Source: an uncultured Aquimarina sp. (GTDB lineage Bacteria; Bacteroidota; Bacteroidia; Flavobacteriales; Flavobacteriaceae). Taken from it: a DNA stretch of 64,000 nucleotides. Shown in pieces: positions 44,559-54,577 of the stretch. The notes beneath the pieces are model-generated. The model did not search any database. It saw nothing but the letters and a program-made list of their open reading frames with translations, and was not told the origin of the DNA. Both the position numbers and the translations under genes were made by a program. The stretch spans positions 248,001-312,000 of the forward strand of contig NZ_CANLYD010000002.1 in the NCBI RefSeq assembly GCF_947495315.1, given 5' to 3'. The number at the start of each line of letters is the position of its first letter. Position 1 is the stretch's first letter.

Positions 44559-45662
44559 ATGACCACAGAAAAATTAATTGCACTACTTACCTTAAAAAAA
44601 GCACCGAATCTAGGCGATAGTTCTATCAAAAAACTGATTAGAGAAGTAGGTTCTGCAGAAGCAGTTCTGAAAGAAAAACCGTCGAATTTGTTAAAGATTG
44701 ACGGTATAGGAACCGTAAAGATTAAGGAAATTCAGAATAAAGGGCATCGCAATGCGGCAGAAAATGAGTTACAGTTTGTGTTGGATAACAATATCAATTA
44801 TACGGCCTATGACGAGACGAATTATCCAGAAAAACTGAAGTATTGTATAGATAGTCCTGTAGTATTGTTTAGTAGAGGAAACATCGATTTGAAAAAGAAA
44901 AAGATGTTAAGTATTGTAGGCACGAGAAAAGTGACTAGTTATGGTGTGAAATTCTGCGAAGAACTAATCGAAACGCTCATTCCTTTAAACCCGGTTATTG
45001 TATCTGGTTTTGCGTATGGTATTGATATCACAGCCCAAAGAGCAGCAGTAAAGCATAACTTACAAACAGTAGGTTGTCTTGCTCATGGATTAAATCAAAT
45101 ATATCCTAAGACACATAAAAAGTATATGCCACAGATTGAAGAAAACGGAGGATTCTTTACTGATTTCTGGAGTACGGATACTTTTGATAGGAATAATTTT
45201 TTAGGTCGTAATCGCATCATTGCGGGACTAAGCGAAGCCACCATTGTCATCGAAAGTGCAGATAAAGGAGGTTCTCTGGTCACTGCCGAAATAGCGAATT
45301 CTTATAATCGAGAAGTTTTTGCCGTACCAGGAAGAGTAGGTGATTCTCTTAGTTCAGGATGTAATACACTTATCAAAACACAAAGAGCACATATGCTAAC
45401 CAGTGCAGCGGATCTGATCTATATGCTTAACTGGGAATTGGAGGAAAAAGAACAGCCCATTGTTCAAAAACAACTTTTTGTGGAGTTAGAAGGTGATGAA
45501 AAGAAAATCTATAGTTTTCTAAACAAAAATGGAAAAGAATTACTGGATGTTATTGCATTAAAATGCGAAATTCCTACGTTTAAAGTGGCATCGATTCTCC
45601 TAAATATGGAATTGAAAGGAGTAATCAGACCTTTGCCGGGAAAATTGTTTGAAACGATTTAA
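44559..45662 (+). CDS. dprA: DNA-processing protein DprA
   Basis: A 367-residue DprA/Smf protein that binds single-stranded DNA and loads RecA during natural transformation. An N-terminal helix-hairpin-helix/SAM-like part contains LLKIDGIGTVKIKEIQ. The Rossmann core has SIVGTRKVTSYG, VSGFAYGIDITAQRAA and ADKGGSLVTAEIANSYNR followed by FAVPGR. A C-terminal winged-helix domain (about residues 305-365) ends with LNMELKGVIRPLPGKLFE. Full length. Its stop abuts the stop of the convergent GDSL gene. Confidence 0.95.
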   Translation: MTTEKLIALLTLKKAPNLGDSSIKKLIREVGSAEAVLKEKPSNLLKIDGIGTVKIKEIQNKGHRNAAENELQFVLDNNINYTAYDETNYPEKLKYCIDSPVVLFSRGNIDLKKKKMLSIVGTRKVTSYGVKFCEELIETLIPLNPVIVSGFAYGIDITAQRAAVKHNLQTVGCLAHGLNQIYPKTHKKYMPQIEENGGFFTDFWSTDTFDRNNFLGRNRIIAGLSEATIVIESADKGGSLVTAEIANSYNREVFAVPGRVGDSLSSGCNTLIKTQRAHMLTSAADLIYMLNWELEEKEQPIVQKQLFVELEGDEKKIYSFLNKNGKELLDVIALKCEIPTFKVASILLNMELKGVIRPLPGKLFETI

Positions 45663-46376
45663 TCACTTCAAAATTTCTTTTACCACAGGCAATATCCTTT
45701 CCACCCATAAACTGTATTGATATCGGCTAGGATGCAGATTATCTGTAGCCAAGGACCCCTCAGAGTTACCAAGATCCCTAGAGATAGTAGTCACGTCGAT
45801 AAATACTATTTCTGTCTCAATACACTTCTGTTTTATGTAAGCATTATATGCGTCAATTTCTGATGCAATGGTTTCGCTATTACTCGTTCCAAAAGGAGTG
45901 ACACCATAATCTGGTATAGAAACAACAATTACATTATCTTTTTTATTAGTTGCTAATGAAATTGCTTTCTCTAGAAGAATGTTAAACTCTAATTGGAACT
46001 CGGTAAAATTTCTTTGTTGGAATTGATTATTAACGCCAATAAGTAAAGAAACCAGATCGTGATTTTGTGGATTGCTTTCTTCTATGGCAGTAATCAGGTT
46101 TCTTGTGGTCCATCCTGTTCTTGCGATTACTGTTAATTGTTCAATTTTTTTGGTTGGAGTGGCAAAAGCATCTTTTAATTGAAAAGGCCAGCTTTCATCT
46201 TCAGATACTCCTTGACCAATGGTATATGAATCACCTAATGCTAAAAACGAAAAAATTTTGGTTTCCTCTGTTTGTTCATCCTCTTCTTGAGTTTCTAAAG
46301 GGAGGTTATCATCAGAAGCACATCCGAAAATAAGAATGAAGAGTATACATAAAATTGCATTTATTTTCTTAATCAT
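45663..46376 (-). CDS. SGNH/GDSL hydrolase lipoprotein
   Basis: A 237-residue lipoprotein with signal and lipobox ILIFGCAS (Cys near residue 19), an acidic linker and an SGNH esterase domain. The nucleophile block is ALGDSYTIGQG, the oxyanion block is LIGVNNQ and the catalytic Asp/His block is TDNLHPSRYQYSLW. It should remove acyl or other ester groups from glycans or lipids in the periplasm. Substrate unknown. Confidence 0.85.
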   Translation of the reverse strand: MIKKINAILCILFILIFGCASDDNLPLETQEEDEQTEETKIFSFLALGDSYTIGQGVSEDESWPFQLKDAFATPTKKIEQLTVIARTGWTTRNLITAIEESNPQNHDLVSLLIGVNNQFQQRNFTEFQLEFNILLEKAISLATNKKDNVIVVSIPDYGVTPFGTSNSETIASEIDAYNAYIKQKCIETEIVFIDVTTISRDLGNSEGSLATDNLHPSRYQYSLWVERILPVVKEILK

Positions 46377-46439
46377 TTTAATAGCTTTTTAGCTAAAGTT
46401 AAGAAATTTACACTTTTATAAAATGAATTGTTTACTAGC

Positions 46440-49400
46440 TTATTTTTTTAGTTGTTTTAATATTTCAGAAATAGCTTTATCCAGTTGAGGTTGATTTCCA
46501 TCTAGGCGATCTTTAAAAGTCTCTTTAATGTAAATATCAGGAGAGACTCCTGTTTTTTCAAGATTTTTGCCATCTAAGGTATAGCATCCCCAAGAAGGTA
46601 GTCGATAAGAAGATCCGTCTACTAAACGTTTACTGGATGTAAAAATAATCCATCTATAGGTTTCTGTTCCTATTATTTTTCCTAAACCAAGTTCTTTAAA
46701 GCCAGCAGCAGTCATTTCTGCATCACTTAATGTTTGTTCGTTAATCAACAGGATAATTGGTTTAGCTCCTGGAGTAAAATTTGGTTGAGAAGTAAGCGCA
46801 CCATCTCTATACTTCCATTGTAAATACGGTTTTTGAGATAAGAACTGTAATACCTCATCATGTACATTTCCTCCAGTATTAAATCGTAAATCAAGTATTA
46901 AGGCATCTTTTTTATAAGCTTCAGATACCATCTCTTTTTTGAAATTAGCAAGTTCATTTCTGCCCATATTTTTCATATGGACATAAGCTATTCTATTATT
47001 GCTTTTTTGGTTAACATAAGATTGATTATCATCTACCCATTCATCGTACAAAAGATACCTGTTGTTTCTAGAAGAAATAGGGTGAACATTTGCCGGAAAT
47101 TCCTTGCCATTTCGCGAAAAGATTAGCTTAACTTCACTATCCAAAGAAGGTTTCGCAAAATAAAATTCTCTGTTCTTTTTAGGATCAATCTTGTGATCAT
47201 TTACTGAAATAAGTCGATCTCCTTTGATAATATCTTTATTTTTAATATCCAAAGGGCCATCATCAATAATTTGTTCAACTAAAAACGGATCTTTTGCAGA
47301 AAAAACGATACCAATAGATAAACTCTGGGTTTTATAAAATTGCTTTTCTTCATCACCATTTGAATTAAACCGGACATGAGAAGTATTTAGTTCGCCAAGC
47401 ATGTCGTTTAATAACAACCTTAATTCAGAGCGTTTATTGATAAAAGACAAGAACTTAGCATACTTATCTCTTAGTTTTGTCCAGTCTTCACCGTGAAAAT
47501 CACCATCATAAAAGTTTTCACCGAAATTTGCCCAGGTTTCATAAAACATCTGTTCAAATTCGTTAACCATTGCTTTACGAAATGTAAAGTCAATTTTAAT
47601 CTTTTCTGTTTTATTGCTTTTAATATCCAGCGTATGAATATCTCCATCAATCAAAATGTAATTTTTATCTTTTGCAGAAACTATTTGATAGTTATTACCT
47701 TTAATGTCTCTTACTTTTTCTGTTTTGTTCTCTTCGAATGGTTTAATCGTTGTTTTCCATAATTGAGATTCTCCTTTATCATGATTTGAAATGTAAAGAA
47801 TATATGAAATTTCATCCTTATTAATGATATCGGTTTCACCTTGATAACCGTATTCTGGACTAATGCGTTCTACACGATCCATCAAACCAGACTCATTGAT
47901 ACTAATATTAAGATTTTCAATAACAGTCTCTGCATCTTCTTTTTCCTCTTCTTTTTCAATACTTTCTATAAATAATTTATCAAACTTATCTGATCTGAAA
48001 GGTTTTTCATATTTACCAAGAGCCATTCGATAAATACTAGCTTCACTCAATCCATAGGGATAACCTGGTTTAGTAGGATTAGAGCTAAAGTAAATATACT
48101 TTCCATCAGGAGACCAAATAGGACTATTTTCTGGAGCACCTGTCTTAGTTAAGTTGATAATTTTTTTTGAAGGAATATGATAGGTAAAAACATCATGTTC
48201 AAAATTTCGAATGGCATTATAAACAATATACTTTCCATCAGGTGAAAATTTAGGTTGAGGTGCGTACAAAGCCCAAAATTCATCTTTTACAACGGTTTTA
48301 CTCTTTAGATTCTTTAAATCTAGCAATCTCAGTTCATCTCTTCCACTTATATATACTGCTTCGGTATGTTTTGGGTTTATTTCAATATTGATGTTGTTTC
48401 TTGAATCTTTTGTAATCTGTTTCTTTTTTCCTTTTCCATCAGCTGAAATAGTAAATAAGTTCAAGTAGCCTTTTATCGTTTGATTAAAAAGCAAGGTTTT
48501 ATTATCATCTAACCATTTTACTTCTACAACTCGTTCTTTAGGAGCCTCAATAGAAACTTGTTTGATAAATTTACCTTTGATATCAGATACAAATAAAATT
48601 CCTCTAGAAACAAACGCTAATTTTTTATTATCAGAAGAAATATCAAAGTTTGTTATTTTACCACCAACTTTAAAATCTTGTGTTTTTTGTAACGTATTGT
48701 TATTGAAGAGCTGTATAGCAACCTTTTTTGAACTTTTAGAAACAACATCGTATAAGTAAAGTTCGTAGTCCTTGGTAAATGTAATTTTTTTACCATTGGC
48801 ACTTACTTGAGGTCTTTTTATATCGCTTGTGAATTGTGTTAGAGGTATCTTATTGTTTTCTTTTAAAGTATATAAGTTGAATTTGCCATTAACTTCATCA
48901 GAAACAAAATAAAGAGAACCATTTTTATCAAAAGTTGGCCATAAATCCATACCTCGATATGAAGTATGCTGACTATATTTTTTAGTCGAAACACTATAAG
49001 ATTTAATATCCGGATTGTAATCTCCTTTATATCTTTTTCTATGTACTAAACCAATACTGACCCAGCTTTCATTAAAGTATATTTCTCCTGTTTTTGGATG
49101 TTTCGCAATGTTGTGTATTCTATTGAAATAATGATTGAAAAGACGTTTAGGGGTAGTACCAAGAATGGAGACCTCATAACCACTGAAATTGTTTTCCCGA
49201 GAAGAAGTAAAGAATATTTTTTTAGAGTCCCAAGACCAGCTCTCTACAGTATCTGCTGAATCGTGGAATGTAAGTTGTCGAATTTCTCCACCTTCTAGAG
49301 GTATAATATATACATCTTTATTACCATATTGCGAAGCACTAAATGCTACCCATTTTCCATCTGGAGAAACCGAAGGACGCGTTTCATCTCCTTGCATTGC

Positions 49401-49580
49401 AGTGAGTCTAGTTGCATTTCCGCCGTTAGAATTTACTTTCCATAAATCTCCATCGTAGCTAAATATGATGGTGTCGCCGCTAGGAGTTAATGTTGGATTA
49501 AGTGTGAAATAAGTTTCTTGTCCTTGGAGAATTATTATGAAGAATAAAGATAAAAAAAACGTGAATATTGATTTGATCAT
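46440..49580 (-). CDS. Tricorn-like S41 family protease with N-terminal propeller
   Basis: About 1046 residues from the ATG at 49580 (MIKSIFTFFLSLFF signal peptide); the longer frame to 49646 adds no family sequence. Residues about 25-330 and 390-530 are PD40/WD40-like propeller repeats (SPDGKWVAFSAS, SPDGKYIYFSSN). A PDZ-like region (SIGIVFSAKDPFL..DRLISVNDHKI) comes next, then the S41 peptidase domain with the serine in TLSDAEMTAAG (Ser952). It resembles archaeal Tricorn protease, which degrades peptides; bacterial versions are periplasmic. Confidence 0.88.
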   Translation of the reverse strand: MIKSIFTFFLSLFFIIILQGQETYFTLNPTLTPSGDTIIFSYDGDLWKVNSNGGNATRLTAMQGDETRPSVSPDGKWVAFSASQYGNKDVYIIPLEGGEIRQLTFHDSADTVESWSWDSKKIFFTSSRENNFSGYEVSILGTTPKRLFNHYFNRIHNIAKHPKTGEIYFNESWVSIGLVHRKRYKGDYNPDIKSYSVSTKKYSQHTSYRGMDLWPTFDKNGSLYFVSDEVNGKFNLYTLKENNKIPLTQFTSDIKRPQVSANGKKITFTKDYELYLYDVVSKSSKKVAIQLFNNNTLQKTQDFKVGGKITNFDISSDNKKLAFVSRGILFVSDIKGKFIKQVSIEAPKERVVEVKWLDDNKTLLFNQTIKGYLNLFTISADGKGKKKQITKDSRNNINIEINPKHTEAVYISGRDELRLLDLKNLKSKTVVKDEFWALYAPQPKFSPDGKYIVYNAIRNFEHDVFTYHIPSKKIINLTKTGAPENSPIWSPDGKYIYFSSNPTKPGYPYGLSEASIYRMALGKYEKPFRSDKFDKLFIESIEKEEEKEDAETVIENLNISINESGLMDRVERISPEYGYQGETDIINKDEISYILYISNHDKGESQLWKTTIKPFEENKTEKVRDIKGNNYQIVSAKDKNYILIDGDIHTLDIKSNKTEKIKIDFTFRKAMVNEFEQMFYETWANFGENFYDGDFHGEDWTKLRDKYAKFLSFINKRSELRLLLNDMLGELNTSHVRFNSNGDEEKQFYKTQSLSIGIVFSAKDPFLVEQIIDDGPLDIKNKDIIKGDRLISVNDHKIDPKKNREFYFAKPSLDSEVKLIFSRNGKEFPANVHPISSRNNRYLLYDEWVDDNQSYVNQKSNNRIAYVHMKNMGRNELANFKKEMVSEAYKKDALILDLRFNTGGNVHDEVLQFLSQKPYLQWKYRDGALTSQPNFTPGAKPIILLINEQTLSDAEMTAAGFKELGLGKIIGTETYRWIIFTSSKRLVDGSSYRLPSWGCYTLDGKNLEKTGVSPDIYIKETFKDRLDGNQPQLDKAISEILKQLKK

Positions 49581-49627
49581 TTTGATTGATGAATAAGTGT
49601 TGTCTGATTGAATAATTTGAAATAAAG

Positions 49628-50725
49628 TTAAATAACTCCTCCACAAACCTTTAATCGTAATACCTTCTTAACAGATTGTGTTACTTGTTTTTTATAAGCA
49701 GGATTCGTTTTCATTTCAGCAAGAATAGCATTGATAGTCGTCTGTTCGTTTTGAGGCATCAAAATTAAGTCGCAACCAGCTTTAGAAGCCAATAAGGGAG
49801 CATTGTCAAGGATGGTTACGGCTTTCATAATATTTAGCGCATCAGAAATGATGACTCCTTTAAATCCCATTTCTTCTTTTAGTAAACCTGTAATAATTTT
49901 TCTGGAGCAACTGGATGGTAAACCATCTGTTCCATATTTCTCGTTATTCTGTATAGTGATATGTGCAATCATAATAGATAGCACTCCATCTTCGATAATC
50001 TGCTTGTAATTAGCTACTTCTTGTAATGGTCCATCGATATACACACTTTGTTTGTGTGTATCTCCTTTTACCAGACCGTGACCGGGAAAATGCTTTGCAG
50101 TTGCTATAATTCCACCTTCTTGGGTACATTTTATGAATTGATTGGCCAGGCTGATTACGGAGTCTTTATTGCTGCCATAGCTTCTGGATTTGATTGCTTC
50201 GTTACTAGCGCTGATATCTAAAACCGGAGCGTAATTATGATGTACGCCTATTTCCCTAAGTTCGGTATTAATAGTATTCACTACGGCATCTGATTGTGCT
50301 TCCGTTTTTATATCAATTGTTTTACCTACATCTTTCGCGCCTTTGATACGGCTGGCAAATAGACTGGGTTCCGCGTCCATACTAAAGAGTAGTGGAAGGG
50401 TCTTATTTTTAGAAGAAATCTCATTTAAGGTGTTAATACTCTCTGTATGTGTTTTTTTACTTCCTTTCAAAAAAACTACACCGCCAATGGCATCACTTTC
50501 TGTTAGTTTTTTTACGGTTGTCATTGGTTTTCCCAATTCTCCGGCAGATGATATAATCATTTGAGCTACTTGTTGCCTTTCGGAGAGTGTATGATAGATA
50601 GAGTCTACGGTATATTCTAATTCGGAATTATACGTGTAAAAATCTTGTAAGCCAAATTTCTGAGACTGGGCATTGATTTGAAGACTACATAAGGCTGAAA
50701 GGATTAATAAAGGAAAATATCGCAT
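49628..50725 (-). CDS. Glycoside hydrolase family 3 (NagZ-like beta-N-acetylhexosaminidase)
   Basis: A 365-residue protein with a signal peptide (MRYFPLLILSALCSLQINA) and only the N-terminal TIM-barrel domain of GH3. The NagZ-specific loop KHFPGHG and the nucleophile region GVIISDALNIMKAV are present. It should release GlcNAc from peptidoglycan fragments. Unlike cytosolic E. coli NagZ, the signal peptide places it in the periplasm, as in other Bacteroidota. It lies 47 nt upstream of the Tricorn-like gene, so co-transcription is possible. Confidence 0.9.
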   Translation of the reverse strand: MRYFPLLILSALCSLQINAQSQKFGLQDFYTYNSELEYTVDSIYHTLSERQQVAQMIISSAGELGKPMTTVKKLTESDAIGGVVFLKGSKKTHTESINTLNEISSKNKTLPLLFSMDAEPSLFASRIKGAKDVGKTIDIKTEAQSDAVVNTINTELREIGVHHNYAPVLDISASNEAIKSRSYGSNKDSVISLANQFIKCTQEGGIIATAKHFPGHGLVKGDTHKQSVYIDGPLQEVANYKQIIEDGVLSIMIAHITIQNNEKYGTDGLPSSCSRKIITGLLKEEMGFKGVIISDALNIMKAVTILDNAPLLASKAGCDLILMPQNEQTTINAILAEMKTNPAYKKQVTQSVKKVLRLKVCGGVI

Positions 50726-50754
50726 AAATAAGAGTTAGGGTTGGTTTCTATAGG

Positions 50755-51603
50755 TTAACATTGGATTGGAACACCTTCTAATTGTCCCCATTCACTCCAG
50801 GAGCCATCATAAATCCATAGATTGGTATATCCAGAAAGTTTAGCTGCTAATAAAATGATACAAGCTGTAATGCCTGAACCGCAGCTAAAGATCAGTTTTT
50901 TATTTTCAATATCAAAATCAGTAAATAGTTTAACAAGCTCTTTGGTTGGTAGCATTTTTCCATCCTGTAAAACTTTGGTATAAGGAAGACTTATTGAATT
51001 TGGGATATGCCCACCTTTTAAATCTGATCGTGGCTCTGGATCCGTGCCCATAAACCTACCATATGAGCGAGCATCAAGGATAAGAGATTCTGAACTGTTC
51101 ATTTCAAATAAAACGTCTTTAGCGTTAACAGTACATTTGAAACGATCGTTTATTTTAAAGTTTCCAACCGAAAATATTGGCAAACTACCTTTGTTTTCAG
51201 TAGGTAGGCCTTGATTGATCCATTCTGGAAAACCACCATCAAGTACAGCTACGCTTTTATGTCCCATTATTGTAAACATCCACCAAGCTCTTGGACTGGA
51301 ATATATACCGATTGTATCATAAACTACAATTTTAGAATCCGAATTGATTCCTAATTTTCTGCAACCTTCTTCAAAACTATCAGAAGACGGAAGCATATTC
51401 GGTAAATCTGATTCTTGATCAGAGAAATTTTTTTTAATATCAAAAAATCTAGCACCTGGTATTTTCAGATCTTGTTTGGATGATTCTTTAGAGGAAGTCA
51501 CTTTCTTTATACTCGCATCCAGAATGACTAGATCGGGATGATTTAAATGTGTGGAGAGCCAATCTGTAGATATGATTGGTGTCGGAAGTTCTAATGCTGC
51601 CAT
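50755..51603 (-). CDS. Sulfurtransferase (thiosulfate/3-mercaptopyruvate type)
   Basis: A 282-residue two-domain rhodanese. The inactive N-terminal domain includes GARFFDIKKNFSD. The C-terminal domain has the active-site loop CGSGITAC with Cys241. The loop CGSG(I/V)TA is typical of 3-mercaptopyruvate sulfurtransferases, which move sulfur from mercaptopyruvate to thiol acceptors or cyanide. No signal peptide, so cytosolic. It ends 29 nt before the GH3 gene on the same strand and starts 3 nt from the NTF2-like gene, suggesting a small operon. Confidence 0.9.
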   Translation of the reverse strand: MAALELPTPIISTDWLSTHLNHPDLVILDASIKKVTSSKESSKQDLKIPGARFFDIKKNFSDQESDLPNMLPSSDSFEEGCRKLGINSDSKIVVYDTIGIYSSPRAWWMFTIMGHKSVAVLDGGFPEWINQGLPTENKGSLPIFSVGNFKINDRFKCTVNAKDVLFEMNSSESLILDARSYGRFMGTDPEPRSDLKGGHIPNSISLPYTKVLQDGKMLPTKELVKLFTDFDIENKKLIFSCGSGITACIILLAAKLSGYTNLWIYDGSWSEWGQLEGVPIQC

Positions 51604-51606
51604 TAT

Positions 51607-52062
51607 CTATGATGCTTGAAACTTATCAAGTAATCTATTAGTTTGTTGGTGTAGTTTTTTCTTAAAGAAATTGGTTCCTCCCAATAATTTGCCTTTCCAG
51701 CCAATGGCTTGCGAAGCCCATCGATGTAGATTAAAATGATCCGTATGTTTTATGATTTTACCATCTTTAAATTCGAATTCTGCATCAATACTATTATGAA
51801 CAGATCTTCCGGTTTGACTAAAAGTATACCATGCTTCCCAATGTGCAGACCCTTTTTGGTCATTTGCTTCTACTTTAGAGAATTCTACTTTAAGATCTTT
51901 CCCATTTTTGCAAAGCATCTGCCACATTTTCTTAGCTCTATCACCATTTAGTTTTCCAAAACCAGGATCTTCAAAAACGATGTCTTCGTGATAGCAGGAT
52001 ATCATCTTTTCTGCATTTCGTTCACGTAAACCGGTATAAAATGTTTCAATAAGTTCTTTCAT
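51607..52062 (-). CDS. NTF2/SnoaL-like protein
   Basis: A 151-residue single-domain protein of the nuclear transport factor 2 fold. It has the N-terminal pattern ELIETFYTGLRERNAEKMISCYHEDIVFEDPGFG and, in the second half, EFEFKDGKIIKHTDHFN. Such proteins bind small hydrophobic ligands or act as isomerases; no catalytic set is clear here. It directly precedes the sulfurtransferase gene with a 3-nt gap. Confidence 0.75.
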   Translation of the reverse strand: MKELIETFYTGLRERNAEKMISCYHEDIVFEDPGFGKLNGDRAKKMWQMLCKNGKDLKVEFSKVEANDQKGSAHWEAWYTFSQTGRSVHNSIDAEFEFKDGKIIKHTDHFNLHRWASQAIGWKGKLLGGTNFFKKKLHQQTNRLLDKFQAS

Positions 52063-52171
52063 GTTTATAAAGTTACAAAGAAATAACGCTTTTTAAGAAG
52101 TTCTTGTTTATAGTTATAAAATTGATATGGAAAATTGCAAAAACTATTTTTTTATCTAGTAAGCATATCTT

Positions 52172-52417
52172 CTATCTTGTTTTTCTATCAAATTCCAGAT
52201 AAAGATCTTCAACTTTATCTCTTGCCCATTGTGTTTTTCTTAAAAACTTTAAGCTAGATTTAATCGATGGATCATTTTTGAAACAGTTAATGGGAATTTT
52301 ATTGGCTAATTTTTCCCACCCATAATGGTCTACCAACAATTCTAATATGTTTAACAATTTCATCCCGTGTAGCGGATTATTAGGTTGTTTTTTGTTAGTA
52401 TTATTTTGATTGTCCAT
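52172..52417 (-). CDS. VF530-family (DUF2132) DNA-binding protein
   Basis: An 81-residue protein with the VF530/DUF2132 core: [20 protein letters not shown], then [20 protein letters not shown] and WAR near the end. The family is a small helical double-stranded-DNA-binding fold, often found with no clear partner. The asparagine/lysine-rich N-terminal 12 residues are probably disordered. Function in the cell unknown. Confidence 0.85.
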   Translation of the reverse strand: MDNQNNTNKKQPNNPLHGMKLLNILELLVDHYGWEKLANKIPINCFKNDPSIKSSLKFLRKTQWARDKVEDLYLEFDRKTR

Positions 52418-52492
52418 TAATAAGGTTTTTATTTTAGCGGTGTTTCTTTATCCCAAAGGATCCATATACATTAGCGAATTGTAATAATCTGG

Positions 52493-53320
52493 CTATTCTT
52501 TGATAATGTTATTTAGTACAAATTTAGCTAACTCAATATTTCCATAAGTGGAGTTTGAATCAAAAATTACGTTCGTTAATAATTCAATAGATTGTTTCTT
52601 ATCACCTTCTTGATCAATCATTAATGCCTTATTAATTAACAGCATCCCTTTTGTTTCAATATCTGATTCAAGTTCAAGTCCTTTTTCTATTGCATTTCTT
52701 CTTTTTTCACCTTCTAAAAGAGAAGAATACTCTTTCCAGCCAGGTGCGAATGTTGGAAATTTAGAAACCAGCAATTCAGTCATTTCTAATTTTTCCTTAG
52801 GGTCATTAATCCATTCAAGCGAAATATACATTTTATAAAGACCTTGTTTTAAATCCCCCTTTTTTTCTTTTTCTAATGTGTGTAAGGCAGTTTTAGAAGT
52901 GTAGAATCCCTTTGGGGCTAAACTATCCGTTAAACGATAATATTTAAGAGCATTATCATAATCGTCTTTTAATAAATAAGTATATGCTAAATCATAAACC
53001 GGATATACCCAATCGGGCGCCTCTTTACAAGCCAAATTTAAAGTTTCTATTGCTTTTTTATAGTCTCCTTTTTGTCCATGTTGTCTCGCCTGGTTATGCA
53101 GTAACTTAGCAGATTTTGGAACATTTCCGATTCCAAAAACTTCATAATTAAATGAACCAGTTGATTTAGCTAATTCATCTTTAGATATTTTATTCCCTAA
53201 AGAATCTGTAAATTCAATTTTAGTATTACTTTCCATTTTCGATGAACTTGATTCCTGTCCATTATTTTTACAAGAATTAAACAGTAATAATGCCAATAAA
53301 AACCCTGTTAGCTTATTCAT
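52493..53320 (-). CDS. TPR-repeat lipoprotein
   Basis: A 275-residue lipoprotein (lipobox LLLFNSCKN, Cys near residue 17) with TPR units around residues 75-150: HNQARQHGQKGDYKKAIETL, then VYPVYDLAYTYLLKDDYDNALKY. Exported and membrane-anchored. Function unknown. It lies between the VF530 gene and gpsA with normal spacers, and no obvious partner enzyme is adjacent. Confidence 0.7.
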   Translation of the reverse strand: MNKLTGFLLALLLFNSCKNNGQESSSSKMESNTKIEFTDSLGNKISKDELAKSTGSFNYEVFGIGNVPKSAKLLHNQARQHGQKGDYKKAIETLNLACKEAPDWVYPVYDLAYTYLLKDDYDNALKYYRLTDSLAPKGFYTSKTALHTLEKEKKGDLKQGLYKMYISLEWINDPKEKLEMTELLVSKFPTFAPGWKEYSSLLEGEKRRNAIEKGLELESDIETKGMLLINKALMIDQEGDKKQSIELLTNVIFDSNSTYGNIELAKFVLNNIIKE

Positions 53321-53367
53321 AGTTCTTTTATTTTAAATCTAATAGATTTTCTTTCTAATCTCTAACC

Positions 53368-54363
53368 TTAATCCAGCTTATCTGCTAGTTTTTTAAATAT
53401 CTTTTTAGGGTTTTTGTTTTCGTATAATATATCATGAACTGCATCAATAATTGGAGTACGAGTGCTACTAGTTGCATCGAGTTCATAAGCAGTTTTGGCC
53501 GCATAGTATCCCTCGGCAACCATATTCATTTCCATCTGAGCACTTTTTACAGTGTATCCTTTACCAATCATATTACCAAACATACGATTACGAGAAAAAA
53601 TAGAATAGCCAGTAACCAGTAGATCTCCTAAGTATGCCGAATCGTTGATATTACGTTTCATTTTATGAATCTTCTTAATAAAACGTTTCATTTCGCGAAT
53701 AGCATTACTCATCAATACACTTTGGAAATTATCTCCATATCCTAAACCGTGAGCAATTCCTGCAGCAACAGAATAAATGTTTTTTAATACAGCGGCATAT
53801 TCAGTTCCGATGATATCATCACTAACTTTACATTTGATATATTCGCTACTTAGGTTTTTGGCTATAATTTCTGCTTTTGCTTCATCATTAGAAGCAATTG
53901 TTAAGTACGAAAGACGCTCTAGTGCCACTTCTTCTGCGTGACATGGACCGGTAATCACACCGATATTATCAAAGGGAATATTATACACATCATGAAAATG
54001 TTCGCCGACAATTAATCCGGTTTCAGGAACAATTCCTTTAATGGCAGAAAAAATAACTTTGTCCGTTAATGGAGCAGTAAGTTTTTCTAATTCGGTATGT
54101 AAGAATGCAGAAGGAATCGCAAAAATTAGGTAATCTGCATATTCCACAGCTTCATTAATATCATTGGTAAGTCTAAGTTGATCCATCTTAAACTCTACGG
54201 AACTTAAATAGTTTGGATTGTGTTGCTGTCTTTTGAGATGTTCTAAAGCGTATACACTTCTCATATACCAACCTACCTCATTCAGGTTTTCTGTTAGCAT
54301 TTTTACAATGGCTGTAGCCCAACTACCACCACCGATTACGGCAAATTTTAATTCTTTATCCAT
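53368..54363 (-). CDS. gpsA: NAD(P)H-dependent glycerol-3-phosphate dehydrogenase
   Basis: A 331-residue enzyme from the ATG at 54363 (MDKELKFAVIGGGSWATAIV); an ATG 21 nt upstream adds seven non-family residues. It reduces dihydroxyacetone phosphate to sn-glycerol-3-phosphate for phospholipid synthesis. The N-terminal NAD(P) site is GGGSWATA, followed by GPCHAEEVA and the catalytic lysine region AAVLKNIYSVAAGIAHGLGYGDN. Full length. Confidence 0.94.
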   Translation of the reverse strand: MDKELKFAVIGGGSWATAIVKMLTENLNEVGWYMRSVYALEHLKRQQHNPNYLSSVEFKMDQLRLTNDINEAVEYADYLIFAIPSAFLHTELEKLTAPLTDKVIFSAIKGIVPETGLIVGEHFHDVYNIPFDNIGVITGPCHAEEVALERLSYLTIASNDEAKAEIIAKNLSSEYIKCKVSDDIIGTEYAAVLKNIYSVAAGIAHGLGYGDNFQSVLMSNAIREMKRFIKKIHKMKRNINDSAYLGDLLVTGYSIFSRNRMFGNMIGKGYTVKSAQMEMNMVAEGYYAAKTAYELDATSSTRTPIIDAVHDILYENKNPKKIFKKLADKLD

Positions 54364-54381
54364 GTAAAATGATTGTGAGTT

Positions 54382-54389
54382 CAAAAATA
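54382..54389 (-). promoter_or_regulatory. Candidate -7 element for gpsA
   Basis: The minus strand reads TATTTTTG, matching TAnnTTTG, 18 nt before the chosen start and overlapping the longer alternative reading frame. This supports the ATG at 54363. Confidence 0.35.
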
Positions 54390-54577
54390 AGCAAAATACA
54401 TCTCAAAATAAACATCTGATAATCAATTGAATATGTTTTTGGCACACGTTTTGGTTTCTCTTATTTGAAATGAGTCATTAGAATATGTTGATGCAAAACT
54501 AAACGTTCTATGGCGAATTCTATCTGACAAGTAAAAAACAATAAAAAGATCAGATAAAATTAAAAAACACTTAGCTT

